A DNA stretch of 64,000 bases from Solibacter sp039934035 (lineage in GTDB: Bacteria > Acidobacteriota > Terriglobia > Bryobacterales > Bryobacteraceae): assembly GCA_039934035.1 (NCBI GenBank), contig JBDTMZ010000093.1:1-64000 (forward strand), in the 5' to 3' direction. Of this stretch, positions 39,890-48,580 are shown piece by piece. Every line of letters starts with the position of its first letter. Position 1 is the first letter of the stretch. The position numbers were made by a program, and so were the translations under genes. The notes under the pieces are model-generated. The model had not been told where the DNA came from and did not search any database. It saw only the letters and a list, made by a program, of their open reading frames with translations.

Positions 39890-41430
39890 TGCCCGATCTT
39901 AATCCCGATCACTTCACCCGAAACGATCAACTCCACGCGCCGGTTCTGCTGCCGCCCCGCCGCCGTGCTGTTGTCCGCCACGGGCATCTCCTTGCCGAAT
40001 CCGGTCGCCGTAATGCCGGTCTCTGGCAACCCCTGCCGGATGAGATAGTCGCGCACCGCCCCGGAGCGCTGCAGGGAAAGTTTCTGATTTAGCTCGTCGC
40101 TGCCGGTCGCATCAGTGTGTCCTTCCACCTCGAGCGTCAAGCCCGGATGGGCCAACAGGATCCCCGAAAACCGCGCCAGCTTTTCGCGCGCCTGTTCGCG
40201 CAGGTCAAACTTCCCGGTATCGAACAGCACGTCCGCCATCGTCACCACCAGCCCGCGCGGCGAATCGCGTGTTTCCAGGATACGATTGAACTGCTCCAGC
40301 AATTGTGCGCGCAGTTGGGACGCCGCGAGCCGCTCGCGTTCCGCATCCGCCTTCGCGGCATCTTCCCTGGACTTGGCCTGTGCCTCGGCGATCTCTGCCT
40401 GGGCTTTGATCTGTGCTTCGCGAGCGCTTGCTTCGGCACGGAGTTGGGCCTGTTTGGCCGCTGCCAGTTCGCGCTGCCGCTCAGCCTCTTCGTTTGCCTT
40501 GCGTTGCGCTTCCGCTGCCAGTGCCCGCTGCCGCTCAGCCGCTTCGTTTGACTTGCGTTGCGCTTCGGCTGCCTGAGTCGCCGCTATCGCCTCCGCCTCA
40601 TTCTTGGCCTTGGCCGCCGCCGCTGTGCGCTCTGCCTCGATCCGCTCCTGCTCCTGCTTCTCGATCGTCAGCGCCCGCGCGTCTTCCGCAAATTGCGCCG
40701 CCAGGCGCGCCGGCGACACGATGTCTTTCTTACTCGCCTTGCGCTTCAGGGCGGCCTCCGCCATCGTCAGCGCGCCCTCCGATTTCTGGAAAATCTCCGC
40801 CGCGTAAGTGTCCGCGCCGCGCGCCTTTGCGATCTCCACCGCGTTGCGCGCCTCGTACACTTCGAGCGGCGTGTTCTTCAAGTCCATCGTCAACGCCAGG
40901 GGATTGCTCTTCTTCGCATACTCGGTCCGCCGCATCAGTTTGTACTCGCGAACGTTGAACACCGTTCCCTTCGTGCCCTTCCGGATGTCATTCTCCAGAA
41001 TCAGGACCTCGCTGGGTTGCCGCACCGTCGCATACGGTTCCGCTGTGACGAACAGAGAAAAGGCCTGCAGTTGGGTGGTCGCCTTCAACTTGCCCTTACC
41101 ATCCGCCTCGAGAGGAATCCCGCCTAGATTGACGGCGCGTCCCTCCACCGATACCGCCCACAGCACATACGTGAGTAACTCCGCGCCGAGATCGGTCGGA
41201 GGCTTGAGCCCCGCCACCTCTGCCTCCACCGTGGAGACGCCAGGTTTCGCCTCGACCTTCGCCTGACCTATAGCTCCAGGAATTGGCCCCGAGGGTTTCA
41301 GGTCGACCTTCGTCGATCCTCCACCCACCGGATAGCCGATCGCCCGGAACACCTTGCCGTCGCTCTGCGCCCAGCAGATGCAGCCCGCGGCCGCCCACAC
41401 CAGTAGAAACCTCGTCCCCATGCCAGTCAT
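39886..41430 (-). CDS. OmpA family protein with long Ala/Glu/Arg coiled coil
   Basis: A 514-residue envelope protein: signal peptide (LLVWAAAGCICWA), beta-rich N-terminal domain, then a helical region (about 190-380). That region is rich in near-repeats of AEAQRKANEEAERQRELAAA. The C-terminal OmpA peptidoglycan-binding domain includes DTGKFDLREQAREKLA, LEVEGHTDATGSDELNQKLSLQRS and GRQQNRRVELIV, with the full GHTD and NRR motifs. The ATG at 41430 has AGGAG 5 nt upstream. Domain order suggests a rod spanning the periplasm. Overlaps the GH13 gene by 4 nt. Confidence 0.88.
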   Translation of the reverse strand: MTGMGTRFLLVWAAAGCICWAQSDGKVFRAIGYPVGGGSTKVDLKPSGPIPGAIGQAKVEAKPGVSTVEAEVAGLKPPTDLGAELLTYVLWAVSVEGRAVNLGGIPLEADGKGKLKATTQLQAFSLFVTAEPYATVRQPSEVLILENDIRKGTKGTVFNVREYKLMRRTEYAKKSNPLALTMDLKNTPLEVYEARNAVEIAKARGADTYAAEIFQKSEGALTMAEAALKRKASKKDIVSPARLAAQFAEDARALTIEKQEQERIEAERTAAAAKAKNEAEAIAATQAAEAQRKSNEAAERQRALAAEAQRKANEEAERQRELAAAKQAQLRAEASAREAQIKAQAEIAEAQAKSREDAAKADAERERLAASQLRAQLLEQFNRILETRDSPRGLVVTMADVLFDTGKFDLREQAREKLARFSGILLAHPGLTLEVEGHTDATGSDELNQKLSLQRSGAVRDYLIRQGLPETGITATGFGKEMPVADNSTAAGRQQNRRVELIVSGEVIGIKIGQ

Positions 41431-41591
41431 AAGAGCTCCTGTATTGCACGGCGCAGGCACTTCTGCCCGCGCCTTTCATCCTGTAACCCCGGCGACCTGC
41501 TCATTAAGCCGGCCCCGGTGGACTCGCCGGTTAAACCCACCGAGGTTTTCGCACCACGTACGAGACCCCGATGGACAACGCTTCCATCAGA

Positions 41592-41711
41592 TCAGTGGAA
41601 GCTCGCTGCCTGCCGCATCAACCGGCTCAGCTGGTGCTGCGCAACTGCCGTCAGCGTGAATACCAATGCCGGAAAGCACGATCCCAACAGCATCTTACGA
41701 GCTGTCGTCAT
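41592..41711 (-). CDS. 39-residue exported mini-ORF coupled to the sortase gene
   Basis: Starts at ATG 41711, overlapping the sortase stop by 4 nt (ATGA), and ends at 41592. The peptide has a signal-like leader (MLLGSCFPALVFTLTAVA) and a short polar tail (HQLSRLMRQAASFH). It has no LPXTG-type motif. It may be a real micro-protein or the start of a decayed gene; the DNA after the stop (to 41461) shows no continuation in any frame. Confidence 0.45.
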   Translation of the reverse strand: MTTARKMLLGSCFPALVFTLTAVAQHQLSRLMRQAASFH

Positions 41712-42394
41712 TTTGCCGCTCTCCTTGTTGTCTGGGTTTCGGTAGTGCGCCCATTCAGCGATGCGTGCAGGATGTATCGCTTGGGTGCGTCTCCGATGAA
41801 GTAGAACGGGTAGCAGGTGACCAGCGTCAGCGAGGGTGTCGCCCGCGTCTCCAACACACCCGTGTTCTCCGGGGTCACGATTTCGATCTGGTCTACCCTG
41901 TACTGCGTCGTCTCCCGTAACGTCAAAAGCTCGATCGAGTCGCCTGCCACAGCATCTTTCAACGGCCGGAAAAAGCCGTCCCTGTGCCCTGCGATGCCGA
42001 TGTTGCCTCGCTCGCCTGGCCGCGCCGTGCCGGCGATCCAGCCGGCACCCCGGTTCAGCGTCAGCCCGTCCGTACCTTCATATACCGGCACCCTCACATT
42101 CAGACGCTCGATGCGAACCACCGCGATGGGAGCAGCCTTTCGCATCGCACCACTTTCGTGATACGCTCGCGCCCGCGGCGCCGACCAGAGGCGCAGGTCC
42201 GCCGGGCCTTCCAACTCGAACCCCGGCGGCGGCTGCGGGCTCTCACTCGCAGCCGCCGTCCTCGCCGCATCGAATTCCCGCACGTCCTGTGCGGAAGAAA
42301 CCGACTGGTAGACGACGTCCCCCGCAAACACTGCGAGCAGGATCAGGCCTACCCCCAGCATCGTGCGGTCCACGATCGTGAGAGCCAACTGCAT
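41708..42394 (-). CDS. Class D-like sortase
   Basis: A 228-residue transpeptidase anchored by one N-terminal helix (about 11-32). The catalytic triad is complete: His in GIAGHRDGFF, Cys in SLTLVTCYPFYF (TLVTC), Arg in APKRYILHAS. Sortases join secreted proteins to amine acceptors; in Gram-negatives targets usually lie nearby, but no sorting signal is encoded in this window. The start is 15 nt after the stop of the DUF4136 gene, so it is likely in one operon with it and with the mini-ORF. Confidence 0.88.
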   Translation of the reverse strand: MQLALTIVDRTMLGVGLILLAVFAGDVVYQSVSSAQDVREFDAARTAAASESPQPPPGFELEGPADLRLWSAPRARAYHESGAMRKAAPIAVVRIERLNVRVPVYEGTDGLTLNRGAGWIAGTARPGERGNIGIAGHRDGFFRPLKDAVAGDSIELLTLRETTQYRVDQIEIVTPENTGVLETRATPSLTLVTCYPFYFIGDAPKRYILHASLNGRTTETQTTRRAAK

Positions 42395-42409
42395 CTGGTA
42401 GTCTCGCCG

Positions 42410-42967
42410 CTATTTCGCCGGCGGCGGATAATTCTTCAGCAGCTTCACCACGCCCTTGTCGAGATTCTTCTGGCGCTTCTCGGGTTTAGCCTTGGCATCC
42501 AGCGTCTTCGACGCCGTTCCCCGCCAGACGATCTGCTTCCCCGCGGGGTCGTACATGTCTAGCGCCAGTTCACCGACGTGGATCGTGCTCGTGCTGCTGG
42601 TGGTCATGCTGCTGCCGCCCATACCGCCTCCATACCAGCCGCGCCCCCATCCCGCCCCGTAGCCGAAATCGGAGCTGTAGGAGTTGATCTGCTTCTCCTG
42701 GCCCAGCGTGAACTGATATCCGATCAGGAGGTTGGCATCGTCGCTGGTGACCTTGGTCAGGCCTTTCTTCGCCAGTTCCCCCTCGATCGCAGTCCTGACC
42801 TGCTCGTCCACCAACTGGTTCAACTGCGGGGTGTCCTTGATCTGGACCCACTTGAATGTCTTGAAAGCGCCGAAATTCGCGCCCTTGTCGAAGTTGTAGC
42901 GCACGTCCTGTGCGAATCCAACTGCCGCCAGCGCCATCAGCGGCAGAATGATGCGTGTGATCTTCAT
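42410..42967 (-). CDS. DUF4136 domain-containing exported protein
   Basis: A 185-residue protein with a signal peptide (LPLMALAAVGFA) and a DUF4136 domain: YNFDKGANFGAFKTFKW, LAKKGLTKVTSDDANLLIGYQF and GELALDMYDPAGKQIVWRG. A Gly/Tyr/Ser-rich insert (GYGAGWGRGWYGGGMGGSS) sits in the middle. AGGAG lies 8 nt before the start. First gene of the unit with the sortase. Function unknown. Confidence 0.85.
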   Translation of the reverse strand: MKITRIILPLMALAAVGFAQDVRYNFDKGANFGAFKTFKWVQIKDTPQLNQLVDEQVRTAIEGELAKKGLTKVTSDDANLLIGYQFTLGQEKQINSYSSDFGYGAGWGRGWYGGGMGGSSMTTSSTSTIHVGELALDMYDPAGKQIVWRGTASKTLDAKAKPEKRQKNLDKGVVKLLKNYPPPAK

Positions 42968-43091
42968 CTGCGATTCTCCTTTTCTCTACCTGTGTCTTCC
43001 CTACGAACCCTTACTCCGGCGTCGCGATTATCCCGTCATAACGTGCCAAAACCTGTTGGGGATGGGGTCGCCACTACCGGTCTTCCTGCGA

Positions 43092-44048
43092 TTATTTGTC
43101 GGACCAATCGTCGTCGGTGCGGCGCCAGGTCTTGTCCGGATTGAATTTCTCAATCTGTTTAGCGAGGTTCACCGAATCCGGCCCCAGATCCTTCTGGTAA
43201 ACGATTCCGTCGTGATTGATCATGAAGGTCTGCACGCCCGTCACGCGGTATTCGGCCGGCGTGGCGAGCAGGCCGAAGCCGCCGATCATGACTCCGTTGA
43301 TGACGTAGTCGATCTCGCCGTTAGGCGCCGCGGGGCCCTGCCCCTTCAGCAGCTTGAAATAGTAGCCATGAAAAGCGGCGCCCGTGGTCAACGTGTAGCC
43401 CTCCTGGATCGCCTTGGCCACCCCTTCGCTGACCGGCCCTCCCGGGGTTCCATCCGCATTCTTCCAATACAGACCATCCTGTTTTCCGGGAGTGCTGATC
43501 AGCTTTTGCGCGTACTGGGCGATCCCGGAATTGTCGTGAATGGTGGAGGCATACTCCAGTTGCGCCTCGACATACCCACGGCACACTTCAATGGCGTCCA
43601 GTTCGTTGGCGCCAATCCGGCGGAAGAGAATCTCCTGCCGGCCCGCCTTGGAATCGAAATACCACTTTGCCGATTTCTTGACGATCGGAATCGGCAGCGG
43701 CCAATCGTCATTGCCCACCTTGAGAATGGCGCGGGTTGGCTTGGCAGGGTCAACCACCACAGTGGTTTTCTCCTTGGCCAGCGCGGCAAAGGCGACGCTT
43801 TGATTCTTGCCCTGCGTAGGATCATCGGAGCCCACCAGGTCTTTGCCATCCGACCCCAAAATCTCAAGCAGCGCGGGCGTGTCGAAATTACCGGCCGCCT
43901 GGATCAACGCGACAGCGGCTTCATTGGCCGTGGTAAACCCTTTTTGAGGCGCTGTCTGCGAGCGAAGCGCCGATGCCGGGAACAAGGCAGTCGCCAGAAC
44001 TGCCAGAAGAACTTTCTTTTCGAGAACAGTCGACAAGTTGAATCTCAT
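43092..44048 (-). CDS. DUF2950 domain-containing protein
   Basis: A 318-residue exported protein of the DUF2950 family. It has a signal peptide ending near PASALRSQ, FTTANEAAVALIQAAGNFD at the start of the domain, AKWYFDSKAGRQEILFRRIGANELDAIEVCRGYVEAQ in the middle, and TAGGAAFHGYYFKLLKGQG-like and PAEYRVTGVQTFMINHDGIVYQKDLG blocks at the end. AGGAG lies 7 nt upstream. Role unknown. The family commonly sits beside DUF3300, as here (26-nt gap), suggesting joint function in the envelope. Confidence 0.9.
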   Translation of the reverse strand: MRFNLSTVLEKKVLLAVLATALFPASALRSQTAPQKGFTTANEAAVALIQAAGNFDTPALLEILGSDGKDLVGSDDPTQGKNQSVAFAALAKEKTTVVVDPAKPTRAILKVGNDDWPLPIPIVKKSAKWYFDSKAGRQEILFRRIGANELDAIEVCRGYVEAQLEYASTIHDNSGIAQYAQKLISTPGKQDGLYWKNADGTPGGPVSEGVAKAIQEGYTLTTGAAFHGYYFKLLKGQGPAAPNGEIDYVINGVMIGGFGLLATPAEYRVTGVQTFMINHDGIVYQKDLGPDSVNLAKQIEKFNPDKTWRRTDDDWSDK

Positions 44049-44074
44049 GTTTTTCTCCTCGGTAATTGACTCGC

Positions 44075-45427
44075 CTACCTCCGGCGTCCGCCGCCGCCCC
44101 CACGGGAACCTCCGCCGCCGCCGCGGCTGCTGCTTCCCATGCTGGACGAACCCCGGCTGCTGGATCGACTTGCCGAACTTCCCGAACTTCCGCTGCCTCG
44201 CGAGGACGACGAGCCGCCGAATGCGCCGCTGTCCCTGGAACCGGAAGAACTGGGGACACTTCGATTCCCCACGCGGTCGCCTCCACCCGAGCCGGCCCGG
44301 TTCGCCGCCCCGCTATCGCCGCGGTTTCCACCCGCGTTGCCGGCTCCGGCGCCGCGGTCAGACGTTCCGGCCTGCTGCCGGCCTTGATTCTGCCGTGCAT
44401 TTGACTGACGATCCCCTGCGGAATCCCCGCGGGCCGAGCCGCCAAACTTGTTCGCCGTGGAGCGATCTCCGTAGGGCGCCCCGCCTCGATGCGACGGATT
44501 GTGCTGCCAGCTGTTGCCGCCGGCGCCGCCCCGGTTTCCACTGCCCACGTTATTCCTGTCGCCGCCGTTGACCCGGTTGCCGCCGTTGACCTGGTTCCGG
44601 TTGCTGTTGTTGACGAAGTTATTGTTGTTATTGATATTGATATTGTTGTTGCCGCCGCCCCAGTTGCTGTTGTACCCCCAACCTCCGCCCCAGGCGGCCC
44701 CCATGGCCAGCCCGACGCCGAACGAAATTGCCATGCCCGCGGCGTAATAACCTGCCGGCGGGTAGTAGATTGGCGGATAGGGGTAAGGCGCCACGCCGTA
44801 AACCACCACCGGGTCATAGCTGGGGACATAGACGACTTGGGGATTCGCCTGCTCCACCACGATGACGGTCTTGTTCTCCACCACCTTGGTTTCCACCTTC
44901 TGCTGCTCGGTGGTCTTCAGGTTGCCCTTGTCCTTGGCCTTCGCGCGCATGCGCTGCACCGCGTCCATCACCTCGCCCTGTTGCGCGAGAAACGCATTAC
45001 CCAGGTCCGCGGTCCATTTGACGTCGTCGGCCAGCCGTTTAACCAGATCCGGCATCGGGGCCAGGCCCTGAATGCTGGGGTCCCAGTTTTGCTTCATCAC
45101 CGCATCCGCCAGAGCCTTGTCTTTCAGGGTCTTGTTCTTCGCCAGCCACTGCTGAAGCTGGATGAGCTCCAGGGGATACGTGGAGGCGGCCAGCACCTGT
45201 GCCAGCATAGGGTCCGGGAAGAGCGCGATGGGCGCTACCAGTGAATCCAACTGGTCGTTGGTGAGTTTCACCGCCTCCGGGGCCGGCGTCGCCGCCGGTG
45301 CCGCCGCTGCTTGCTGTTCGGCCCAGGCCCACGCGTCACCGGGCACGAGCAATCCGGCGCACAGGAGCGCGGTCAGGCAGCGGAACGAATAATTTGAAAA
45401 CCGAAGAGTAATGCCTTTTGCGTCCAC
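44075..45427 (-). CDS. DUF3300 domain-containing protein with Asn/Gly/Ser-rich tail
   Basis: A 450-residue exported protein. The DUF3300 domain (about 50-250) is clear: LDSLVAPIALFPDPMLAQVLAASTYPLEL, ALADAVMKQNWDPSIQGL and NPQVVYVPSYDPVVVYG. After YPPIYYPPAGYY it becomes low complexity: an Asn-Ile-Asn run, then Gly/Arg/Ser-rich sequence to the end. This tail is likely disordered, or adhesive. The start at GTG 45427 was preferred because GAGG lies 8 nt upstream; GTG 45436 is an alternative. Confidence 0.85.
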   Translation of the reverse strand: MDAKGITLRFSNYSFRCLTALLCAGLLVPGDAWAWAEQQAAAAPAATPAPEAVKLTNDQLDSLVAPIALFPDPMLAQVLAASTYPLELIQLQQWLAKNKTLKDKALADAVMKQNWDPSIQGLAPMPDLVKRLADDVKWTADLGNAFLAQQGEVMDAVQRMRAKAKDKGNLKTTEQQKVETKVVENKTVIVVEQANPQVVYVPSYDPVVVYGVAPYPYPPIYYPPAGYYAAGMAISFGVGLAMGAAWGGGWGYNSNWGGGNNNININNNNNFVNNSNRNQVNGGNRVNGGDRNNVGSGNRGGAGGNSWQHNPSHRGGAPYGDRSTANKFGGSARGDSAGDRQSNARQNQGRQQAGTSDRGAGAGNAGGNRGDSGAANRAGSGGGDRVGNRSVPSSSGSRDSGAFGGSSSSRGSGSSGSSASRSSSRGSSSMGSSSRGGGGGSRGGGGGRRR

Positions 45428-45436
45428 AGTTAACAC

Positions 45437-46080
45437 CTCACTTACTTTGATTGACCGGCCAGGATAGACTCAACCGCCGGCGCCGCCAAGTCCGGCTGAC
45501 GACGCCACCGGCATCTCCGCGCGCCATCGCTTCACGGACACCTTCATCGGCAGAACTAAGAGCCGGTTGCATGATTCGGCACCGGGCCGCAAGTCGCATT
45601 AATTTTGGCGTGCCAGGGAATCTGGGGGGCTTCCGGCCTTGGGCTAACAGCCTGAATGCTGGAGAAATCGACAAAACTTCCGGCGCGTGAACGCGAACCG
45701 CCTGTTGTCGCCCCGGCACTTTGCCATGGTTGTTACGCCTGATTCTGGGCGGTTTATCGGGATCCTTCAGGCTGGAGCGCCCGGAACATTTGCTCCCGGC
45801 AGCTTCAAGAAGGTCATGAGTGGAGTTCCGCGGAAGCCTGGCAGGGCGGCGGCAGCTTTTCCAAACCGGTCAAACCGACCGCTCGCTGCGACGGCGAAAT
45901 CGACGCACCGCAGCCACGGAATCAAGCCGGGCAGGCTAAAGCTGTCCAAACCATCCGCGAGAACTTCGCGTCCTCGCCGATCGCTCCCGCGATGCGCACC
46001 CTCGGCCAGAGAGGAAAAGCTCGCCCAGGCGGGGGCATAGCACTACGCTCGGGTCGATGATCCGGGCCGGGAAGCAATGT
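45437..46080. other. Gene-free region upstream of DUF3300
   Basis: About 640 bp with short frames only. No leader peptide, RNA gene or strong promoter recognised. Confidence 0.5.
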
Positions 46081-46470
46081 TCAGGCGGAACGCCGTCGTA
46101 CCAGCGGCGCGCGCTCAGCCGCATCGGTGGCCGGTTTGATTTCCGGTAACCTGTCGCCGGCCTGGAGGGGACCGAGGATCTCCTTCACCTTGAGGCAGAC
46201 GTTTTGCCGGGCGTCCCAATCCACAAAAACGACCTGCATCTGAGGCCGGTACTGGTTCAGCCGCGCAGCCAGTTCGCGACCATACGCGCTCTCATCGATC
46301 AACATGAGGTGAATCGGTCTCGAGTGCAGGCGGATAATGTCCATGGCTTCGTCTTCGTCGCGAGATTCCAGAACAAGATACCCGTCGCGCTGCAGAACAA
46401 CCACCGCTTCACTGATTTGGGGAGACGAGCCTGCGATGAGGACTGTAGGTAAAGACCAATTGTTTGACAT
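46081..46470 (-). CDS. Degenerate receiver-domain protein
   Basis: A 129-residue protein with the receiver fold pattern (PTVLIAGSSPQISEAVVVLQRDGYLVLESRDEDEAMDIIR, LMLIDESAYG, MQVVFVDWD). The acidic pair expected after beta-1 is replaced by Gly-Ser-Ser, and the conserved Thr and MPG-type turn are missing. Only an Asp at the phosphoacceptor place (LMLID) remains. It is therefore probably a phosphorylation-independent pseudo-receiver. The C-terminal 25 residues are polar and unassigned. Located 217 bp downstream of the NtrC-type gene on the same strand. Confidence 0.65.
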   Translation of the reverse strand: MSNNWSLPTVLIAGSSPQISEAVVVLQRDGYLVLESRDEDEAMDIIRLHSRPIHLMLIDESAYGRELAARLNQYRPQMQVVFVDWDARQNVCLKVKEILGPLQAGDRLPEIKPATDAAERAPLVRRRSA

Positions 46471-46687
46471 AGTGGCCGCGCGGGGGAAACGGCTTCTGCA
46501 TAGTTTGAAAAGGTTAGTATACGCCTTTGATTTATAGGACGGCAGACTTTTGATCTTGCCTCAGTGAGCTTGCTTACATAACGGCAGACCGTGCACAGTT
46601 TAGCGTTCCGACTGTAAGCGCTTGTAACGGCCTACCAGGCATTCCTTCGTCCTATAGCGCGGGTGTCCAGCATCTTTTTCCTTCCGG

Positions 46688-48118
46688 TCAGCCCCCTTCT
46701 TGCGCCTTCATTCTTCTCCCCGGATCACTCTCTTTTTCGATCCCGTGTTTTGCAATCCGGTAGGTCAGGGTCTTGCGGCTGATATCTAGATATTTCGCCG
46801 CCTGCGTCTGGTTCCAGTCGAACTTGCGCAGCGCCTGAACGATCATCTCGCGCTCCACCGCCTCCAGGCTCACGCCCTCCGTTTCCATCGGCATCCGGAG
46901 CACGCCCCCCCGCTCCTCCGCGGCGAATTCCGCCGCCGGCTGTGCGGCCCGCAAAGACTCCGGCAGATTCGCCATCCCAACTTCGTCGGAGTTGCTCAAC
47001 AGTACGATCCGCTCCACCAGGTTCTCCAACTCGCGAATATTCCCGGGCCACCGATAGTGCTCGAAAAACGGCATCAGGCGTGGCGGCAAAGCCAGACCGG
47101 GTTTGGAGTACTTGCGCTTGGCCCGTTCGAAGAATTCCGCGACCAGCGTGGCAATGTCGTCGCGCCGATCGCGCAGCGGCGGCAGCCGGATCGGAATCAC
47201 CGACAGCCGGTAATACAAATCCTCCCGGAACAGCCCATCCGCAACCCACGCCTCCAGATTCCGGTGGGTGGCAGCCAGAATCCGCACGTTCACCTTCTGC
47301 GTGTTGGTGGCGCCGATCTTCTCGATCTCGTGCTCCTGCACTAGCCGCAGCACGCGCACCTGCAGATCCAGCGGCATCTCGCCGATTTCGTCCAGGAACA
47401 CGGTGCCCCCGTCGGCGATCTCGACCTTCCCCTTCTTGTGCGAAAACGCGCCCGTAAACGAACCCTTGATATGCCCGAACAATTCCGACTCCAGCAGCTC
47501 CCGCGGGATCGATCCGCAACTGATAATCACAAACGGCCGGTCGCGCCGCGGACTGTTGAGGTGGATCGCCTTGGCCAGCAACTCCTTGCCGGTGCCGGTC
47601 TCGCCCAAAATCAGGATGTTGGCGTCGGTGTGCGCCACCGCCGCGGCCGCGTCCAGCACCTGCAACAGCGAGTTCGACGAGCCGATAATGTTCTCAAACC
47701 CGAACTTGCGGTCGATGGTGGTCCGCAGCGTCTGCACCTCTTCGAGCAGACGGTTCCGCTCCAGCACGCGCCGGACCAGGGCGCGCAGTTCGTCGGGGTG
47801 AACCGGCTTGGTGAGGTAGTCGTAGGCGCCCAGCTTGATGGCCTCCACCGCATTCTCGATGGTCCCGTATGCCGTGAAGATGACGACCGCGGTGTTATGG
47901 AAATCGGCGCGGACTCTTTTGAGCAGCTCCATCCCCGACGCGTCCGGCAGATTGAGATCTGTGATGACCAGGTCTTGCGGCTGGTGGTGGAGGATCTCTA
48001 GCGCCTGCGCCACGTCGACGGCGGTGCTGGCGTCGTATCCGGCTCTCTCGAGTTGTGCGTGGGTGACGCGCCTCAGGCTTTCGTCATCTTCTACCACCAA
48101 TATATGGCCGTTGCTCAT
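46688..48118 (-). CDS. NtrC family sigma-54-dependent response regulator
   Basis: A 476-residue activator of sigma-54 promoters. Receiver: VVEDDES, D54 in VITDLNLPD, Lys in LTKPV. AAA+ domain (about 145-375): Walker A GETGTGKE, the ESELFGHIKGSFTGAF loop (GSFTGA contact for sigma-54) and Walker B GGTVFLDEIGEM. The Fis-type helix-turn-helix (about 425-465) reads FDWNQTQAAKYLDISRKTLTYRI. All functional residues are present. The kinase normally encoded before it survives only as a fragment (48084-48275) that overlaps its start. Confidence 0.95.
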   Translation of the reverse strand: MSNGHILVVEDDESLRRVTHAQLERAGYDASTAVDVAQALEILHHQPQDLVITDLNLPDASGMELLKRVRADFHNTAVVIFTAYGTIENAVEAIKLGAYDYLTKPVHPDELRALVRRVLERNRLLEEVQTLRTTIDRKFGFENIIGSSNSLLQVLDAAAAVAHTDANILILGETGTGKELLAKAIHLNSPRRDRPFVIISCGSIPRELLESELFGHIKGSFTGAFSHKKGKVEIADGGTVFLDEIGEMPLDLQVRVLRLVQEHEIEKIGATNTQKVNVRILAATHRNLEAWVADGLFREDLYYRLSVIPIRLPPLRDRRDDIATLVAEFFERAKRKYSKPGLALPPRLMPFFEHYRWPGNIRELENLVERIVLLSNSDEVGMANLPESLRAAQPAAEFAAEERGGVLRMPMETEGVSLEAVEREMIVQALRKFDWNQTQAAKYLDISRKTLTYRIAKHGIEKESDPGRRMKAQEGG

Positions 48119-48275
48119 TTGGCTCGCGCGGGTCGAAACGTAACCGGCTTGAAATACACGTTCCTCTCTTCGATGTCTCGACTACCGTGATATTACCGCA
48201 ATGTGCCGCGGCAATCTGCCGGCTTATCGCCAGTCCGAGCCCCAGAGTGTCGTCGCGTGGAAACAGATAATTCGC
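48084..48275 (-). pseudogene. C-terminal remnant of a histidine kinase
   Basis: The last about 63 codons encode the end of a GHKL ATPase domain: DDTLGLGLAISRQIAAAHCGNITVVETSKRGTCISSRLRF. The G2 box is kept, but the N- and G1-boxes, H-box and any sensor are missing, and nothing kinase-like precedes it up to 48580. The 3' end is in frame to its stop and overlaps the NtrC-type gene by 35 nt, the usual kinase-regulator arrangement. This reads as a deleted cognate kinase. Confidence 0.7.
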
Positions 48276-48580
48276 AAACCTGCTATCCAGGTGATTCCCC
48301 CCATTATTGCCGTCGTGAACCGCGCCCACGTCCATGACGAAGCCCTGCAGTCAACCTCCCTGCCAAACGGTGTATCGCGGGCCTGCGTGGACAGCCCGTC
48401 GTGGCAATGATGAAGCCGCGCCGCACAAGATCCAAACTTTCTACCCCCCGTGGCTCAACGGACCATAACAAAATGCGGCAACTTGCGGCGAGATTACATC
48501 TTGCTGGTACGGGCGATGCAGAACGGGTGCTGGCGCGCCGGAAACGGCGCGATGTCCGAAAGCCAACGGAGTGATGGGAT

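Noticed and set aside
45595..45625. TGGCACGCC on the minus strand as a sigma-54 promoter near the NtrC-type regulator
   Set aside because: The -24 element is plausible, but no TTGC-type -12 element lies at the required spacing.
46535..46660. TATAGGACG/CGTCCTATA inverted pair between the NtrC-type and pseudo-receiver genes
   Set aside because: The arms are about 100 nt apart and only 9 bp long; expected by chance often enough that no function is claimed.
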